Shown piece by piece: positions 1 to 8,505 of a stretch of 64,000 bases of DNA. Within the stretch, counting starts at the first letter, position 1. Each line of letters opens with the position of its first letter. Source of the DNA: RGDT01 sp964630925 (GTDB taxonomy: Bacteria > Planctomycetota > Planctomycetia > Gemmatales > Gemmataceae). A model generated the notes under the pieces. The model ran no database searches, was not told the DNA's origin, and saw only the letters and a list, made by a program, of their open reading frames with translations. The position numbers and the translations under genes were made by a program. Location of the stretch: NCBI GenBank assembly GCA_964630925.1, contig CAZVZK010000023.1:1-64000 (forward strand), in the 5' to 3' direction.

Positions 1-386
1 CGCGGGCGTAGGGATGGAACCCGCTTTTTTGGTCTCGACAATGGGGTCCACTGTACCGACGACAATGGGCGCGGCCGCCAAGCTTCCGCCAGATTCATCG
101 AACGAGCCATCCCGTCACCCGTGTCGCCCGCCGCCGCTCATATCCCGCACCGGGGCGATCATCCAGGGGGAGGGCAGGCGCGGGGAGCGTACATGCAATC
201 TTCACGCGGTTTTCTCTCCCGGCCTCCTTGATGAGTGACCTGACCGTCGCGAGGATACCAGCGTTCATCGTGACATCGTCCCGGCCCCTCCCTTCACCGT
301 CCCGCGCAGGCACTCCCTTCACAGGGGCCAGGCGCCGCGTCCGGTGTCGATCCGAACCGGGCGGGCCCCATGCCCCGTGGAGAGCC
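1..386. other. Leading stretch with no recognised gene
   Basis: No open frame here has both a plausible start signal and a protein-like composition. The reading frame of the next gene stays open upstream to about position 228, but that extension is proline/arginine-rich and has no clear ribosome binding site, so it is treated as non-coding. Confidence 0.5.
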
Positions 387-1241
387 ATGTTCGACCTGGT
401 CACACTCGCGAAGTCGGGCCTGTCGATCCATTCCGCCGTCAACGGCGGTGCATTCGAGGCCGCCCTGAGTGCCATCGCCCTGGTGGAGATGGAGGCGGCC
501 CGCGCCTCCTTCTCGGCCGTCCGCGGCTCCGCCGACCCTCGGGAGGCCTTGAACCGGACGCTGACGCACCTCGAGAGCGCGCACGTGGCCCTCCGGAGGT
601 CCTGGTTCCACCAAACGGTCTCGGGGCACCTCATGCCCTTGAAGAGGGAACGGCAGGCCAACTGGGACGCACGGGTGTGCTGTCTGATCGCGTACCTGCA
701 CCGCGTGCTGGGCGACGCGAACGACCTGGTCCGCAGGGCCCTCCAGGCCGCGGAGGAGGCGCGCCAGCCCTCCAAAAAAGAGGGCCTGACCCTGCTCGAC
801 AAATACGCGGCCATGACCACCGTGCCCTTGTTCATCGACATGCCGCTCGCGCTCGTGAGCTGGCTCTCCGGTGGCGGGTGCCCCGCGCTCCCGGATGCCG
901 AGTTCACGGAGTTCGCGGGGCTGCTCGGCTTCACGCTCCAGACGGCCGGGCCGGATGCCGGGCCTGGGGCCGCCCCTCCCTTGAAGGCCGGCGATCCGCA
1001 TCCGACGCAGCCCAACGTCGTCGCGCGGGCCGCGCCCCACGGAATGCACTGGCACCCGGCGCCGGGCTATGCGTGGGTGAACGCGAGTCAGGACGACATG
1101 CGCGTCCAATGGTCCCCAGGGATCAGGCATCCCGATCACACGAACATCGTCGCAGGAAGCAAAGAGGGGACGTGGGCGCCCGCGCCGGGTTTCAGGTGGC
1201 TGGACGAATCATCGGAGGACCTCCAAGTGGTGCCCCGGTGA
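387..1241 (+). CDS. Hypothetical protein with two C-terminal PAPGY/F-x-W motifs
   Basis: I do not recognise this 284-aa protein. The ATG at 387 was chosen because GGAGA lies five bases upstream and the upstream extension is low-complexity. The first two thirds is mostly helical with no signal peptide. The last ~60 residues hold two copies of a short motif, HPAPGYAWVN and WAPAPGFRWLD, about 45 residues apart. Such short Trp/Gly/Pro repeats recur at the ends of unrelated planctomycete proteins and may be a small binding module, which is inference. It is convergent with the following minus-strand operon, so it is probably a stand-alone gene. Confidence 0.6.
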   Translation: MFDLVTLAKSGLSIHSAVNGGAFEAALSAIALVEMEAARASFSAVRGSADPREALNRTLTHLESAHVALRRSWFHQTVSGHLMPLKRERQANWDARVCCLIAYLHRVLGDANDLVRRALQAAEEARQPSKKEGLTLLDKYAAMTTVPLFIDMPLALVSWLSGGGCPALPDAEFTEFAGLLGFTLQTAGPDAGPGAAPPLKAGDPHPTQPNVVARAAPHGMHWHPAPGYAWVNASQDDMRVQWSPGIRHPDHTNIVAGSKEGTWAPAPGFRWLDESSEDLQVVPR

Positions 1242-1323
1242 GCAGCACGCGGCGGGATCGGGATCCTCTGTGCCGGATGATTCCGACCGACCCTTCGGCA
1301 CCCCCGTCAGGGCGGCACTTGCA

Positions 1324-1644
1324 TCAAGGGGTGTTCGACCTTTCACAAACCGCGCCCGCCTCGGCGAAGGCCTGCGCCAACGCCTCCCACAGCCGCCGCT
1401 GCGCCTCGCCGGCGTTGCCCCACGCCACCACCTGCACGCCACCCGCTGCCCGGCGCACCGTCACCATCTCGCCGTCGTGGGCGACACGAAGCTCGTTCCA
1501 CCCCTCCTCGGGGACCGCGTCCGGCGCGGCCAGCGCCCCGTCGATCATCCGCATCTGCACTGGCACGCCCCGCGCCGCCAGGGCGGCCGCCACCGCAGGC
1601 CACGACGGCACCTTCACCAACGCCACGTCACGCGTCATGCCCAT
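1324..1644 (-). CDS. Hypothetical 106-aa protein, last gene of the amidohydrolase operon
   Basis: This small soluble protein begins MGMTRDVALVKV. It has alternating hydrophobic stretches and a central segment (NELRVAHDGEMVTVRRA) suggestive of a small alpha/beta domain. I cannot assign a family. Its start overlaps the end of the upstream amidohydrolase: the ATG at 1644 follows the TGA at 1649-1647 almost directly, and an in-frame GTG at 1650 gives a GTGA overlap. Translational coupling is therefore likely. It closes a four-gene run of GNAT, FIST, amidohydrolase and this protein. Confidence 0.6.
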   Translation of the reverse strand: MGMTRDVALVKVPSWPAVAAALAARGVPVQMRMIDGALAAPDAVPEEGWNELRVAHDGEMVTVRRAAGGVQVVAWGNAGEAQRRLWEALAQAFAEAGAVCERSNTP

Positions 1645-1646
1645 CG

Positions 1647-2525
1647 TCACGCCCCCAATCGGAACAGCCGGCGGGCGTTGCCGGCGAACACGTCCTCGTG
1701 GAACTCCTCGGGGATCGCCTCCGCGACCCACGAGCGGTACGCCTCCATCGGCGCCAGCGGCCAGTCGCTGCCGTACAGGAAGCGGTTGGGCCGCTCCGCG
1801 TACCGCCACGCCTGCCGCAGGCGTTGGAGCGTGTCGTCGCGCCCTTGCGCCATCGAGGGGGGGAGGGCTTCGCCCAACTCCCCCCTCGCCCCCCCCTGCG
1901 CGTCGGCCAGGTCGCCCACGGCGAGGCCGGACACGTCTACCCACACGTTGAAGTTCTTGTACACGACCTCCGCCGCCTCGGTCATCCACGGGTTGCCGAC
2001 GTGCGCCATCACGAAGTTGACGTCCGGGTGATCGACGGCCACTTCATCGACCAAGAGCGGCTGCGCGAACCGCAACTTGGCGCGGGGCGACCACGTGTCG
2101 CCGGTGTGGAAGATGACCGGCAGGCGGTGGCGGGCCGCCACCTCGTAGTAGGGGCGGTAGCCGGCGTGCTCGGGGCCGTAATGCAGGTAGCCGAGGTAGC
2201 CCTTGAGGGCCTTCACCCTGCCCGCCCGCACCGCCTCCTCGACCCCGCGCATGTGCCCGGCGTCGCCGCCGCGGCGCGGGTCCATCGCGCCGATGGCGTG
2301 CATGCCGGGCACCAGACGCGCCACCTCCAGCGTCGAGGCGATGCCCAGCGGGTCGCCCTCCGGGCCGTCGAGCCGGCCCATGGCCAGGACCGTGTCGAGG
2401 CCGGCGTCGGCCATCTCGCGGCGGATGGCGGCGGCCACCTCGGCGGGCGATCCGTCGAGCAACGGCGACAGCGGGCCGGCGCCGGGGAGGCACGGCGGCA
2501 CGGCGTGGATGTGCATGTCCACCAC
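1647..2525 (-). CDS. Amidohydrolase-2 family metal-dependent hydrolase
   Basis: This 292-aa TIM-barrel hydrolase belongs to the amidohydrolase-2 (PF04909-like) family, which cleaves C-N, C-O or C-C bonds of small cyclic or carboxylated substrates. The N-terminal metal motif MHIH is at residues 4-7, HTGD near 141, HVGNPW near 175, and GSDWPLAP near 254; the last Asp is the usual catalytic metal ligand. It starts with GTG at 2525, six bases after the FIST stop, with GGAGG inside the end of that gene. The substrate cannot be read from the sequence. Confidence 0.85.
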   Translation of the reverse strand: MVDMHIHAVPPCLPGAGPLSPLLDGSPAEVAAAIRREMADAGLDTVLAMGRLDGPEGDPLGIASTLEVARLVPGMHAIGAMDPRRGGDAGHMRGVEEAVRAGRVKALKGYLGYLHYGPEHAGYRPYYEVAARHRLPVIFHTGDTWSPRAKLRFAQPLLVDEVAVDHPDVNFVMAHVGNPWMTEAAEVVYKNFNVWVDVSGLAVGDLADAQGGARGELGEALPPSMAQGRDDTLQRLRQAWRYAERPNRFLYGSDWPLAPMEAYRSWVAEAIPEEFHEDVFAGNARRLFRLGA

Positions 2526-2531
2526 GGCGGC

Positions 2532-3692
2532 TCAGCCCTCCTCGAACAGGGCCACCGACGCCGTGTAGCCGTGGACGAAGTTCTGCCCGCCGACCGGGCC
2601 GATCTCGCCGGCGGCGAAGAAGCCGGCCAGGGGGACCGGGCCGACGGCGTCGCGGACGGCGCGGGCGTTATGGCCGGGCTCACCGAACAGGCCGGAGCCA
2701 CGCCCGTTGCAGGTGAACACCAGCGCCCCGCCGACACGCCGGCCCCCGGCGTCGTCGCGGCGGAGCATGGAGCGCAGGTCCTCGGTGGCGCTGGCCGCGT
2801 CGCGGACCTGGAATTGCACGGTCTGGCCGACGCGGACGCTGTCGCCGATGACGAGGGCGCCCGAGTCGCGCACCAGCCCGACCACGTTGCGGATGAGGAA
2901 GTCGCCGCGGCGGAACTCGCCCTGGTACTCGTTCAGCACGCGGCCGATGTGCAGCCCGCTCTGGAACAGGGCGCGGTCGGCGTGCGACAACGAGGCGAAC
3001 AGCTCGCGCAGCTGCTCCATCGGGGGCCGCCCGCCCAGCTCGAGGATGTGGTTGTCCTCGGCCCTGGTCACGACGTAGGGCCGTCCGATGGGCCGGCAGC
3101 CCTGTGAGACGACGGAGCGCAGGCCGCAGTCGCCCTCGAGCAAGATGCCGGCGGCGCCCTCGGAGTGGACCCCCTCGCCGGCGATGAGGCGGGCCTCGCC
3201 GGCGCCGCGCGTGCCGCTGGCCATGCCCCCCATGACCGGCACGCCGGGCGCGTCCTCGCCGACCCGGCGGAGGAAGAAGTCGGCGGGGAAGCTGTACGGG
3301 TCGCCGAGGAGGAGGACGGCGGCGGGGCCGGGCGGGGAGAGCAATTCGTCGGGCAGGCCGAACAGGCTGGGGCCGTCGGCGGTGCGTTCGAGGGTGACGT
3401 GGAAGGGGGACTGGCGGACGGGCCTGGGCCAGCGTGCCAGCCACAGGCTGAGGGCCGGGCCGGACTCGATCTCGCGGGCGTCGGCGAGGACGCCCTGGGC
3501 GTTACAGCCGAGGAGGGCCGCGGGGGACAGGCGGCTGTGCAGCTCGGCGCGGATCTCGGCGGCGCGGCCTGCGTGGCCGGGGGTGAAGAAGACGACGGCG
3601 AGATCCCAGGGCCCGGGCGGCACGGAGGCGCAGGCCTCGGCGGCGGCGTCGAGGGGGTCGGTGCGGGTGGAGGAGGCGCTGGCGAACGGCAT
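2532..3692 (-). CDS. FIST domain protein (FIST_N and FIST_C)
   Basis: This 386-aa protein carries both halves of the FIST sensory domain, which is thought to bind small ligands such as amino acids. The C-terminal half shows the family hallmarks FTCNGRG near 332, LFGEPGHNARAV, and PLAGFFAAGEIGPVGG near 355-375. No kinase, cyclase or membrane segment is attached, so it is a free-standing FIST protein. It sits 13 bp after the GNAT gene and 6 bp before the amidohydrolase. This context suggests a role with a small-molecule hydrolase and acyltransferase rather than chemotaxis, which is inference. Confidence 0.85.
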   Translation of the reverse strand: MPFASASSTRTDPLDAAAEACASVPPGPWDLAVVFFTPGHAGRAAEIRAELHSRLSPAALLGCNAQGVLADAREIESGPALSLWLARWPRPVRQSPFHVTLERTADGPSLFGLPDELLSPPGPAAVLLLGDPYSFPADFFLRRVGEDAPGVPVMGGMASGTRGAGEARLIAGEGVHSEGAAGILLEGDCGLRSVVSQGCRPIGRPYVVTRAEDNHILELGGRPPMEQLRELFASLSHADRALFQSGLHIGRVLNEYQGEFRRGDFLIRNVVGLVRDSGALVIGDSVRVGQTVQFQVRDAASATEDLRSMLRRDDAGGRRVGGALVFTCNGRGSGLFGEPGHNARAVRDAVGPVPLAGFFAAGEIGPVGGQNFVHGYTASVALFEEG

Positions 3693-3705
3693 GCGTCACC
3701 GCGGG

Positions 3706-4644
3706 TCAGAGGTCGCGTTCGTAGAGGGGGAATCCGCCCTGCCGGCGGAAGGCGCCGCGGTAGAAGCGCACGAGGTGGGCGGCGTCGGAGGGCACCTGGG
3801 CGGTCATGCTCTCGACGCCGGCGTCCTCCATGCGGCGGTTCGCGTGGGCGAGGAGGTCGAGGCCGAGGGGGATGATGTCGCGGTTATCGGCCGCCAGGAC
3901 GCTGAACAGGCCGTTGACGCGCTTGTGGGTGAGGCCCTCGGTGCCGAAGGCGCCGAGGCGGAAGCAGGGCCCGTCGGGGTCGAGGGCGTTGGCGTCGGCG
4001 AAGGCCCCCGAGGTGACGGCGATGCCGACGGCGGAGGGCGGGGCGTCGGGCCTGGGGCGGAGGGCGAAGAGCGACGACGGCGGGAAGTAGGGGTTCTCGA
4101 AGAGGTGGCGTTCCAGCTCCTCCGCCGTGGAGAGGCGGAGGAGGCCCTTGCCGAGGTCGAGGATGGCGGGCACGTCGGTGCGGTTGACGTGCGAGACGGT
4201 GCCGAAGGAGCGGGCGGAGGGCGTGGGCATCTCGACGAGGTCCATGATGTAGTTGGTGATCTCGCGTGTGCGGGAGAAGCCGCGGGCGAGGAAGAAGTCG
4301 CGGACGGCGTCCCAGTCGGGGCGGTAGGCGGCGAAGGCGCGGCGGACGCCACGCCGCCTCATCTCGGCGAGGGTGGCGTCGAAGAGTGGGCCGGCGAGGT
4401 GCTCATGGCCCCTGCGGCACCAGGGGAAGCCGACGCGGCCGGACGGGGCGAGGGTGGAGTAGGCGACGGGCCTGCCGTTGGCGAGGGCGAAGAGGCGTGT
4501 GGTGGGGTCGAAGCCGGGGGCGAGGACGCGCCGGCGGATCTCGTCCACGGTGGCGGGCTTGAATTTGGGTAGGCCGGCGGCGGCCTCATTGTAGATGCCC
4601 ACCTGGGCCAGGTCGTCGCCGGCCTGAAAGGTGCGGATGTCCAT
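3706..4644 (-). CDS. GNAT-fold acetyltransferase-like protein
   Basis: This 312-aa protein is likely two tandem GNAT-type domains. It opens MDIRTFQAGDDLAQV, a typical GNAT beta1-alpha1 start. A second region near residues 255-312 ends with the GNAT-like segment VRFYRGAFRRQGGFPLYERDL. Substrates are unknown. The start at 4644 was chosen because the frame upstream is arginine-rich, and a TATACT -10-like hexamer lies ~40 bases upstream. It is the probable first gene of the four-gene operon running to 1324. Confidence 0.7.
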   Translation of the reverse strand: MDIRTFQAGDDLAQVGIYNEAAAGLPKFKPATVDEIRRRVLAPGFDPTTRLFALANGRPVAYSTLAPSGRVGFPWCRRGHEHLAGPLFDATLAEMRRRGVRRAFAAYRPDWDAVRDFFLARGFSRTREITNYIMDLVEMPTPSARSFGTVSHVNRTDVPAILDLGKGLLRLSTAEELERHLFENPYFPPSSLFALRPRPDAPPSAVGIAVTSGAFADANALDPDGPCFRLGAFGTEGLTHKRVNGLFSVLAADNRDIIPLGLDLLAHANRRMEDAGVESMTAQVPSDAAHLVRFYRGAFRRQGGFPLYERDL

Positions 4645-4683
4645 TCGTGCCTCGCTCCCCGGGCGGCGCTGGCCGCCAGGGCA

Positions 4684-4689
4684 AGTATA
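4684..4689 (-). promoter_or_regulatory. Candidate -10 box (TATACT) for the GNAT-FIST-amidohydrolase operon
   Basis: TATACT on the minus strand lies ~40 bases upstream of the GNAT start. It is AT-rich in an otherwise extremely GC-rich gap. No good -35 hexamer was seen at 16-18 bases, so the call is tentative. Confidence 0.35.
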
Positions 4690-4765
4690 CCGCACGGGCG
4701 GATGCGCGGCCCGCCGGCGGCCGGAGACGCGGGCGCCAGAGATCAGACGTTCCGGCGCTTCGGGA

Positions 4766-5236
4766 TCACCCGTCGCGGGCCGCCGGGAGGATGAGGGCGC
4801 ACAGGAATCGATTGACCCCCCACGCCCGGAGGAAGTCGGCGTGGGCCACGACCCTCGGCGCATCGGGGAAGGACGGGTCGTTCAGGGAGACCGTCGTGTC
4901 ATCGATGCCCACGACCACGGCGGCGTGGTTGCAATTCTCGTCCCAGTGGGGCAGGAATCCCGATTCGAGCGGCACGACGGGCGGACAGCCACATTCCAGA
5001 CAATGCTCCAGGAACGGGATGCCCGACTCAAAGAACCGCACCTCGACGCCCAGAGAGGCCAGGTCGGCGAGGTTGCCGAAATCGGTGCCCTCGGGACTGG
5101 TTCGCAACAGGATCCGCAGCTCCGGCTCGCCGTGATCCAGCCCGAGGTATCCCAGCGCCATTCGAGCGCAGGCGGGGACGCAGGAATATCGCAATTCCTG
5201 CTCAAGGAGCGGTACGGAGGGCAAGCTCGTGGGCAT
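4766..5236 (-). CDS. C39-like (papain-fold) cysteine peptidase, 156 aa
   Basis: This small protein has the layout of the peptidase C39-like/C39_2 fold. The catalytic Cys is in YSCVPACARMALGYLG near residue 18, the His in CNHAAVVVGI near 103, and the Asp in SLNDPSFPD near 116. It has no transporter domain, so it is not a bacteriocin ABC exporter. It has no signal peptide and probably acts in the cytoplasm. Its start lies inside the 3' end of the preceding PepSY-like gene (35-bp overlap), which indicates a tight two-gene unit. The upstream protein as its substrate or regulator is inference. Confidence 0.75.
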   Translation of the reverse strand: MPTSLPSVPLLEQELRYSCVPACARMALGYLGLDHGEPELRILLRTSPEGTDFGNLADLASLGVEVRFFESGIPFLEHCLECGCPPVVPLESGFLPHWDENCNHAAVVVGIDDTTVSLNDPSFPDAPRVVAHADFLRAWGVNRFLCALILPAARDG

Positions 5237-5612
5237 CGGCCTTGATCCTCTCCCTGGCGGCTTCCTCGTCCACGATGTCGCAGGTCCTCGCGTCCACCAG
5301 CACCTCTCCGACGCTACCCACGTGGCCCTTGTCGGGGAAGGTGAGCGTCAGCGGGAATGCCCAGGCGGGCCGCCCCCCATCCCGCCACTGGGCCTCTTCC
5401 ACGCCGCCGACGCGGATCTGCGTTGTGACCTTCATCAGCACGAAGAAGACAGCCGCACGGTGGGCTTCATCCACCGTGGCCGTCTCCCCCGCCCGGGTGA
5501 CCTTGTCGATTGGCTTGGCCAGCAGAGCCGCCCCCCGGAGCAGCTCGGCGCGGCGCTCCTCCCAGGATCGCGGCGTTGACGCCGGCGCCTGCTCCCCCGT
5601 GGCTGTGGTCAT
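5202..5612 (-). CDS. Small protein with PepSY-like C-terminal segment
   Basis: This 136-aa protein has no confident family. The ATG at 5612 was chosen because GGAGG lies about nine bases upstream; the more 5' ATG at 5639 overlaps a GATAAT -10-like sequence. The middle (residues ~45-75) is helical. The segment SVGEVLVDARTCDIVDEE near 105-122 matches the style of PepSY/peptidase-inhibitory domains, which end in 'GEVxVDAxTGxVV'. It overlaps the C39-like peptidase by 35 bp. A protease plus a PepSY-type partner would make functional sense, but this is inference. Confidence 0.5.
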   Translation of the reverse strand: MTTATGEQAPASTPRSWEERRAELLRGAALLAKPIDKVTRAGETATVDEAHRAAVFFVLMKVTTQIRVGGVEEAQWRDGGRPAWAFPLTLTFPDKGHVGSVGEVLVDARTCDIVDEEAARERIKADAHELALRTAP

Positions 5613-5724
5613 GATCCGTCCCTCCTCTGATTCGTCCATTATCCTCGATCTCGCCGGCGCGTCAATCAGTTAAGCAGACACGGCGGCTCACGCCCCGCCC
5701 CCCGCCCCGGTATAAGATGACCGC

Positions 5725-7155
5725 ATGAACGCGATAACCGATCTTGCCGGCCGCATGCGTGCCATCGTGGGCCACGACGGCGTCCTCGCCTCCCCCAGCG
5801 AGCTGCTCGTCTACGAGTGCGACGGCTACACCATCGAGAAGAACCGCCCCGACGTGGTCGTCTTCCCCACGTCCGCCGAGCAGGTGGTGCAGGTCGTCAA
5901 GGCGTGCAACGAGCTGAACGTGCCCTTCGTGCCGCGTGGCGCGGGGACCAGCCTCGCCGGCGGGTGCCTGCCGGTCGGCGGCGGCGTCGTCATCTCGCTG
6001 GCCCGCATGAAGAAGATCCTCGAGGTGGACTACCGCGATCGGTTCGCCGTCGTCGAGCCGGGGGTGGTCAACCTGTGGCTGACGAACAGGGTGCGGGCCG
6101 ACGGCTGGCACTTCGCGCCGGACCCGTCGTCCCAGGGCGCCTGCACCATCGGCGGCAACGTCGCGACCAACTCCGGCGGGCCGCACACCCTCAAGTACGG
6201 CGTCACGGTCAACCACGTCCTCGGCGTCGAGATGGTGCTGCCCGACGGCACCCTGATCCGCACGGGCGGCCCGGCGGAGGACACGCCGGGGTATGACCTC
6301 ACCGGCGTCGTCGTCGGCAGCGAGGGGACCTTCGGGGTCGTCACCAAGGTGTGGGTGCGTCTCACACGCAACCCGGAGGCGTACCGGACGCTGCTCGGCG
6401 TCTTCGAGAGCGTGGACGATGCCACCAACACGATCAGCGCCATCATCGGCGCGGGCATCGTGCCGGCGGCGCTGGAGCTGCTCGACGCGCCGATCATCAA
6501 GGCGGTGGAGGCGGCGTTCGGGTTCGGCTTCCCCCTCGACGCCGGCGCGGTCCTCATCATGGAGGTGGACGGCCTGGAGGCGGGGTTGCAGGACGAGGCG
6601 GACCGCATGGAAGCGCTGGCGAAGGCGAACGGCGCCCGCGAGGTGCGGCAGGCGAACACGGCGGACGAGCGCCTCCTGCTGTGGAAGTCGCGGAAGCAGG
6701 CGTTCGGCGCCATCGGGCGGCTCTCGCCGAGCTACTGCACGCAGGACGGCGTCGTCCCGCGGACGAAGTTGCCCCACATCCTGCGTGTGATCCGGGCCGT
6801 CGGCGAGAAGTACTCTCTGCGGATCTGCAACGTCTTCCACGCGGGGGACGGCAACATCCACCCGATCCTGCTGTTCGACGAGCGCGACGCCGACCAGGTG
6901 AAGCGGGTCCTCGACGCCAGCCACGAGATCCTGGAGGCGTGCATCGAGGCGGGGGGCAGCGTGACGGGGGAGCACGGCATCGGCGTGGAGAAGATCGACC
7001 TGATGCCGCGGATGTTCACGCCGGAGGACCTGGCGGTGATGGTGCGTCTGCGCGAGGCGTTCAACCCGGAGGGCAGGTGCAGCCCGGCGAAGATGCTGCC
7101 CACGGCGGGGGCGTGCGTGGAGAAGCACGGCCCGGCGCGGCGGGCGGCGATGTGA
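5725..7155 (+). CDS. glcD: FAD-linked oxidase, glycolate oxidase subunit GlcD type
   Basis: This 476-aa flavoprotein belongs to the GlcD/D-lactate dehydrogenase family, which oxidises 2-hydroxy acids such as glycolate or D-lactate. The FAD_binding_4 domain covers residues ~35-215, with PRGAGTSLAGGC near 73 and the GGNVATNSGGPHTLKYG motif near 145. The FAD-oxidase C domain follows, with HAGDGNIHP near 373 and GEHGIGVEK near 417. No GlcE or GlcF gene is adjacent, so the electron acceptor is unknown. It reads away from the PepSY/C39 pair. A TATAAG hexamer lies only ~10 bases from the ATG, suggesting a very short or absent leader. Confidence 0.9.
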   Translation: MNAITDLAGRMRAIVGHDGVLASPSELLVYECDGYTIEKNRPDVVVFPTSAEQVVQVVKACNELNVPFVPRGAGTSLAGGCLPVGGGVVISLARMKKILEVDYRDRFAVVEPGVVNLWLTNRVRADGWHFAPDPSSQGACTIGGNVATNSGGPHTLKYGVTVNHVLGVEMVLPDGTLIRTGGPAEDTPGYDLTGVVVGSEGTFGVVTKVWVRLTRNPEAYRTLLGVFESVDDATNTISAIIGAGIVPAALELLDAPIIKAVEAAFGFGFPLDAGAVLIMEVDGLEAGLQDEADRMEALAKANGAREVRQANTADERLLLWKSRKQAFGAIGRLSPSYCTQDGVVPRTKLPHILRVIRAVGEKYSLRICNVFHAGDGNIHPILLFDERDADQVKRVLDASHEILEACIEAGGSVTGEHGIGVEKIDLMPRMFTPEDLAVMVRLREAFNPEGRCSPAKMLPTAGACVEKHGPARRAAM

Positions 7156-7182
7156 GGGCTTGTGAGGTATTCCGTCCTGAAA

Positions 7183-7216
7183 GAGCGGGGTCGCGTCAGA
7201 GCTGACGACCCCGCTC
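7183..7216. terminator. Hairpin between convergent glcD-type and alcohol dehydrogenase genes
   Basis: The arms GAGCGGGGTCG(CG)TCAG and CTGACGACCCCGCTC can pair over ~15 bp with a two-base bulge and almost no loop. The hairpin sits centrally in the 84-bp gap between convergent genes, as expected for a bidirectional terminator. There is no strong U run on either side. Confidence 0.6.
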
Positions 7217-7239
7217 AACAGGATGCGTTGACGCTCCGC

Positions 7240-8445
7240 TCAGAACGCCTCGCGCAGGATGCCCGTCAGCGACTCCACGGTCACCTCGCGCGGGTTCACC
7301 CGCAGGATCCGCTTCAACGCGAACGCCTTCTCCGCGAACACCGCCAACTGCTCCTCCTTCACCCCCAGGTCGCGCAGACGCGCCGGCACGCCGATGTCCG
7401 CTCGCAGCCGGTCCACCGCGTCCACCGCCCGCACCGCCGCCTGCGCCTCCGTCAGCCCCGCTGTGTCCTCGCCAAGGAGCCGCGCCATGTTCGCGAAAGC
7501 CTCCTGCCGCGCCGGCAGGTTGTAACGCATGACGTGCGGCAGCAGCAGCCCGTTGCCCGCGCCGTGCGAGCAGTGCACCGCCCCGCCCACCGGGTACTCC
7601 AGCGCGTGCACCACCGCCACGCCCGCGTTGCTGAATGCCATCCCCGCCAGCGTCCCCGCCAGCGCCATCCCCCCGCGTGCCTCGGCGTCCTGCCCGTCCT
7701 TCACCGCACGCCGCAGGAACTTGCCCACCAGCGTGATCGCCTTCTCCGCCAGCACGTCGGCCATCGGGTTCTTGCCCTGGTACACGCTCCGCTCGCCCGG
7801 CGGCAGCGGGAACGTGGCGTTATCGACCGCCGTGTACGCCTCGATGGCGTGCGTCAGGGCGTCGATGCCGCTGTCCGCCGTCACCTTCGGCGGGCAGGTG
7901 TACGTCAGCAGCGGATCGACCAATGCCACCCTCGGGCGGAGGTAATTCGACAGCGTGCTGACCTTGATCTGGTTCTCCGTGTCCGTCAGCACCGCCGCCG
8001 CCGACACCTCCGACCCCGTCCCCGCCGTCGTCGGCAGGCAGATCAGCGGCAGCACCGGGCCGGGCACCTTCGAGTCGCCGAAGTACATGCCCGGCGTCCC
8101 GCCGTGCGCCAGGACCACCGCCGCCACCTTGGCGAGGTCCATGTTGCTCCCGCCGCCCAGCCCCAGGACCGCGTCCGGCCGGAAGTCGCGGCCCGCCGCG
8201 ATGCACGCGAACGCAGCCCGCAGCGAAGGCTCCGGCTCACCGCCCGGGAACATCTCCACGTTGACGCCGGCCTCGCTCAGCGGCCCGAGGACGGGGTCCA
8301 CCAGGCCGGCGCGGACGAGGATCGGGTCGGTGACGAGCAGGAGCCGGCGCAGCCCGAGGCGGACGGCGACCTCGCTCAGGTGGCGCGTCGCGCCGTCGCC
8401 GAAGATCAGCTCGCCCGCGGTGTGGTACGTCCAGGTGGTGCGCAT
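7240..8445 (-). CDS. Iron-containing alcohol dehydrogenase
   Basis: This 401-aa protein belongs to the group III Fe-ADH family and interconverts alcohols and aldehydes or ketones using NAD(P). NAD-binding motifs are GLGGGSNMDLAK near 90-101 and PTTAGTGSEVSA near 130. Metal ligands are visible as the Asp and His of DSGIDALTHAIEAY near 190, then HALEYPVGGAVHCSHGAGNG near 255-275. The ATG at 8445 was chosen because CAGGAG lies seven bases upstream. It converges with the GlcD-type gene. The substrate is not evident. Confidence 0.9.
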   Translation of the reverse strand: MRTTWTYHTAGELIFGDGATRHLSEVAVRLGLRRLLLVTDPILVRAGLVDPVLGPLSEAGVNVEMFPGGEPEPSLRAAFACIAAGRDFRPDAVLGLGGGSNMDLAKVAAVVLAHGGTPGMYFGDSKVPGPVLPLICLPTTAGTGSEVSAAAVLTDTENQIKVSTLSNYLRPRVALVDPLLTYTCPPKVTADSGIDALTHAIEAYTAVDNATFPLPPGERSVYQGKNPMADVLAEKAITLVGKFLRRAVKDGQDAEARGGMALAGTLAGMAFSNAGVAVVHALEYPVGGAVHCSHGAGNGLLLPHVMRYNLPARQEAFANMARLLGEDTAGLTEAQAAVRAVDAVDRLRADIGVPARLRDLGVKEEQLAVFAEKAFALKRILRVNPREVTVESLTGILREAF

Positions 8446-8505
8446 GGCCGGCTCCTGTCGTGGGGCCGTGTCCATTTTGGGCCGCCCGGCCGGCGGCGTC
8501 CATGC

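Noticed and set aside
71..85. GCGGCCGC followed closely by AAGCTT, like a cloning-vector polylinker
   Set aside because: No further vector sequence surrounds it, and NotI-type sites are frequent at this GC content, so chance is the simplest explanation.
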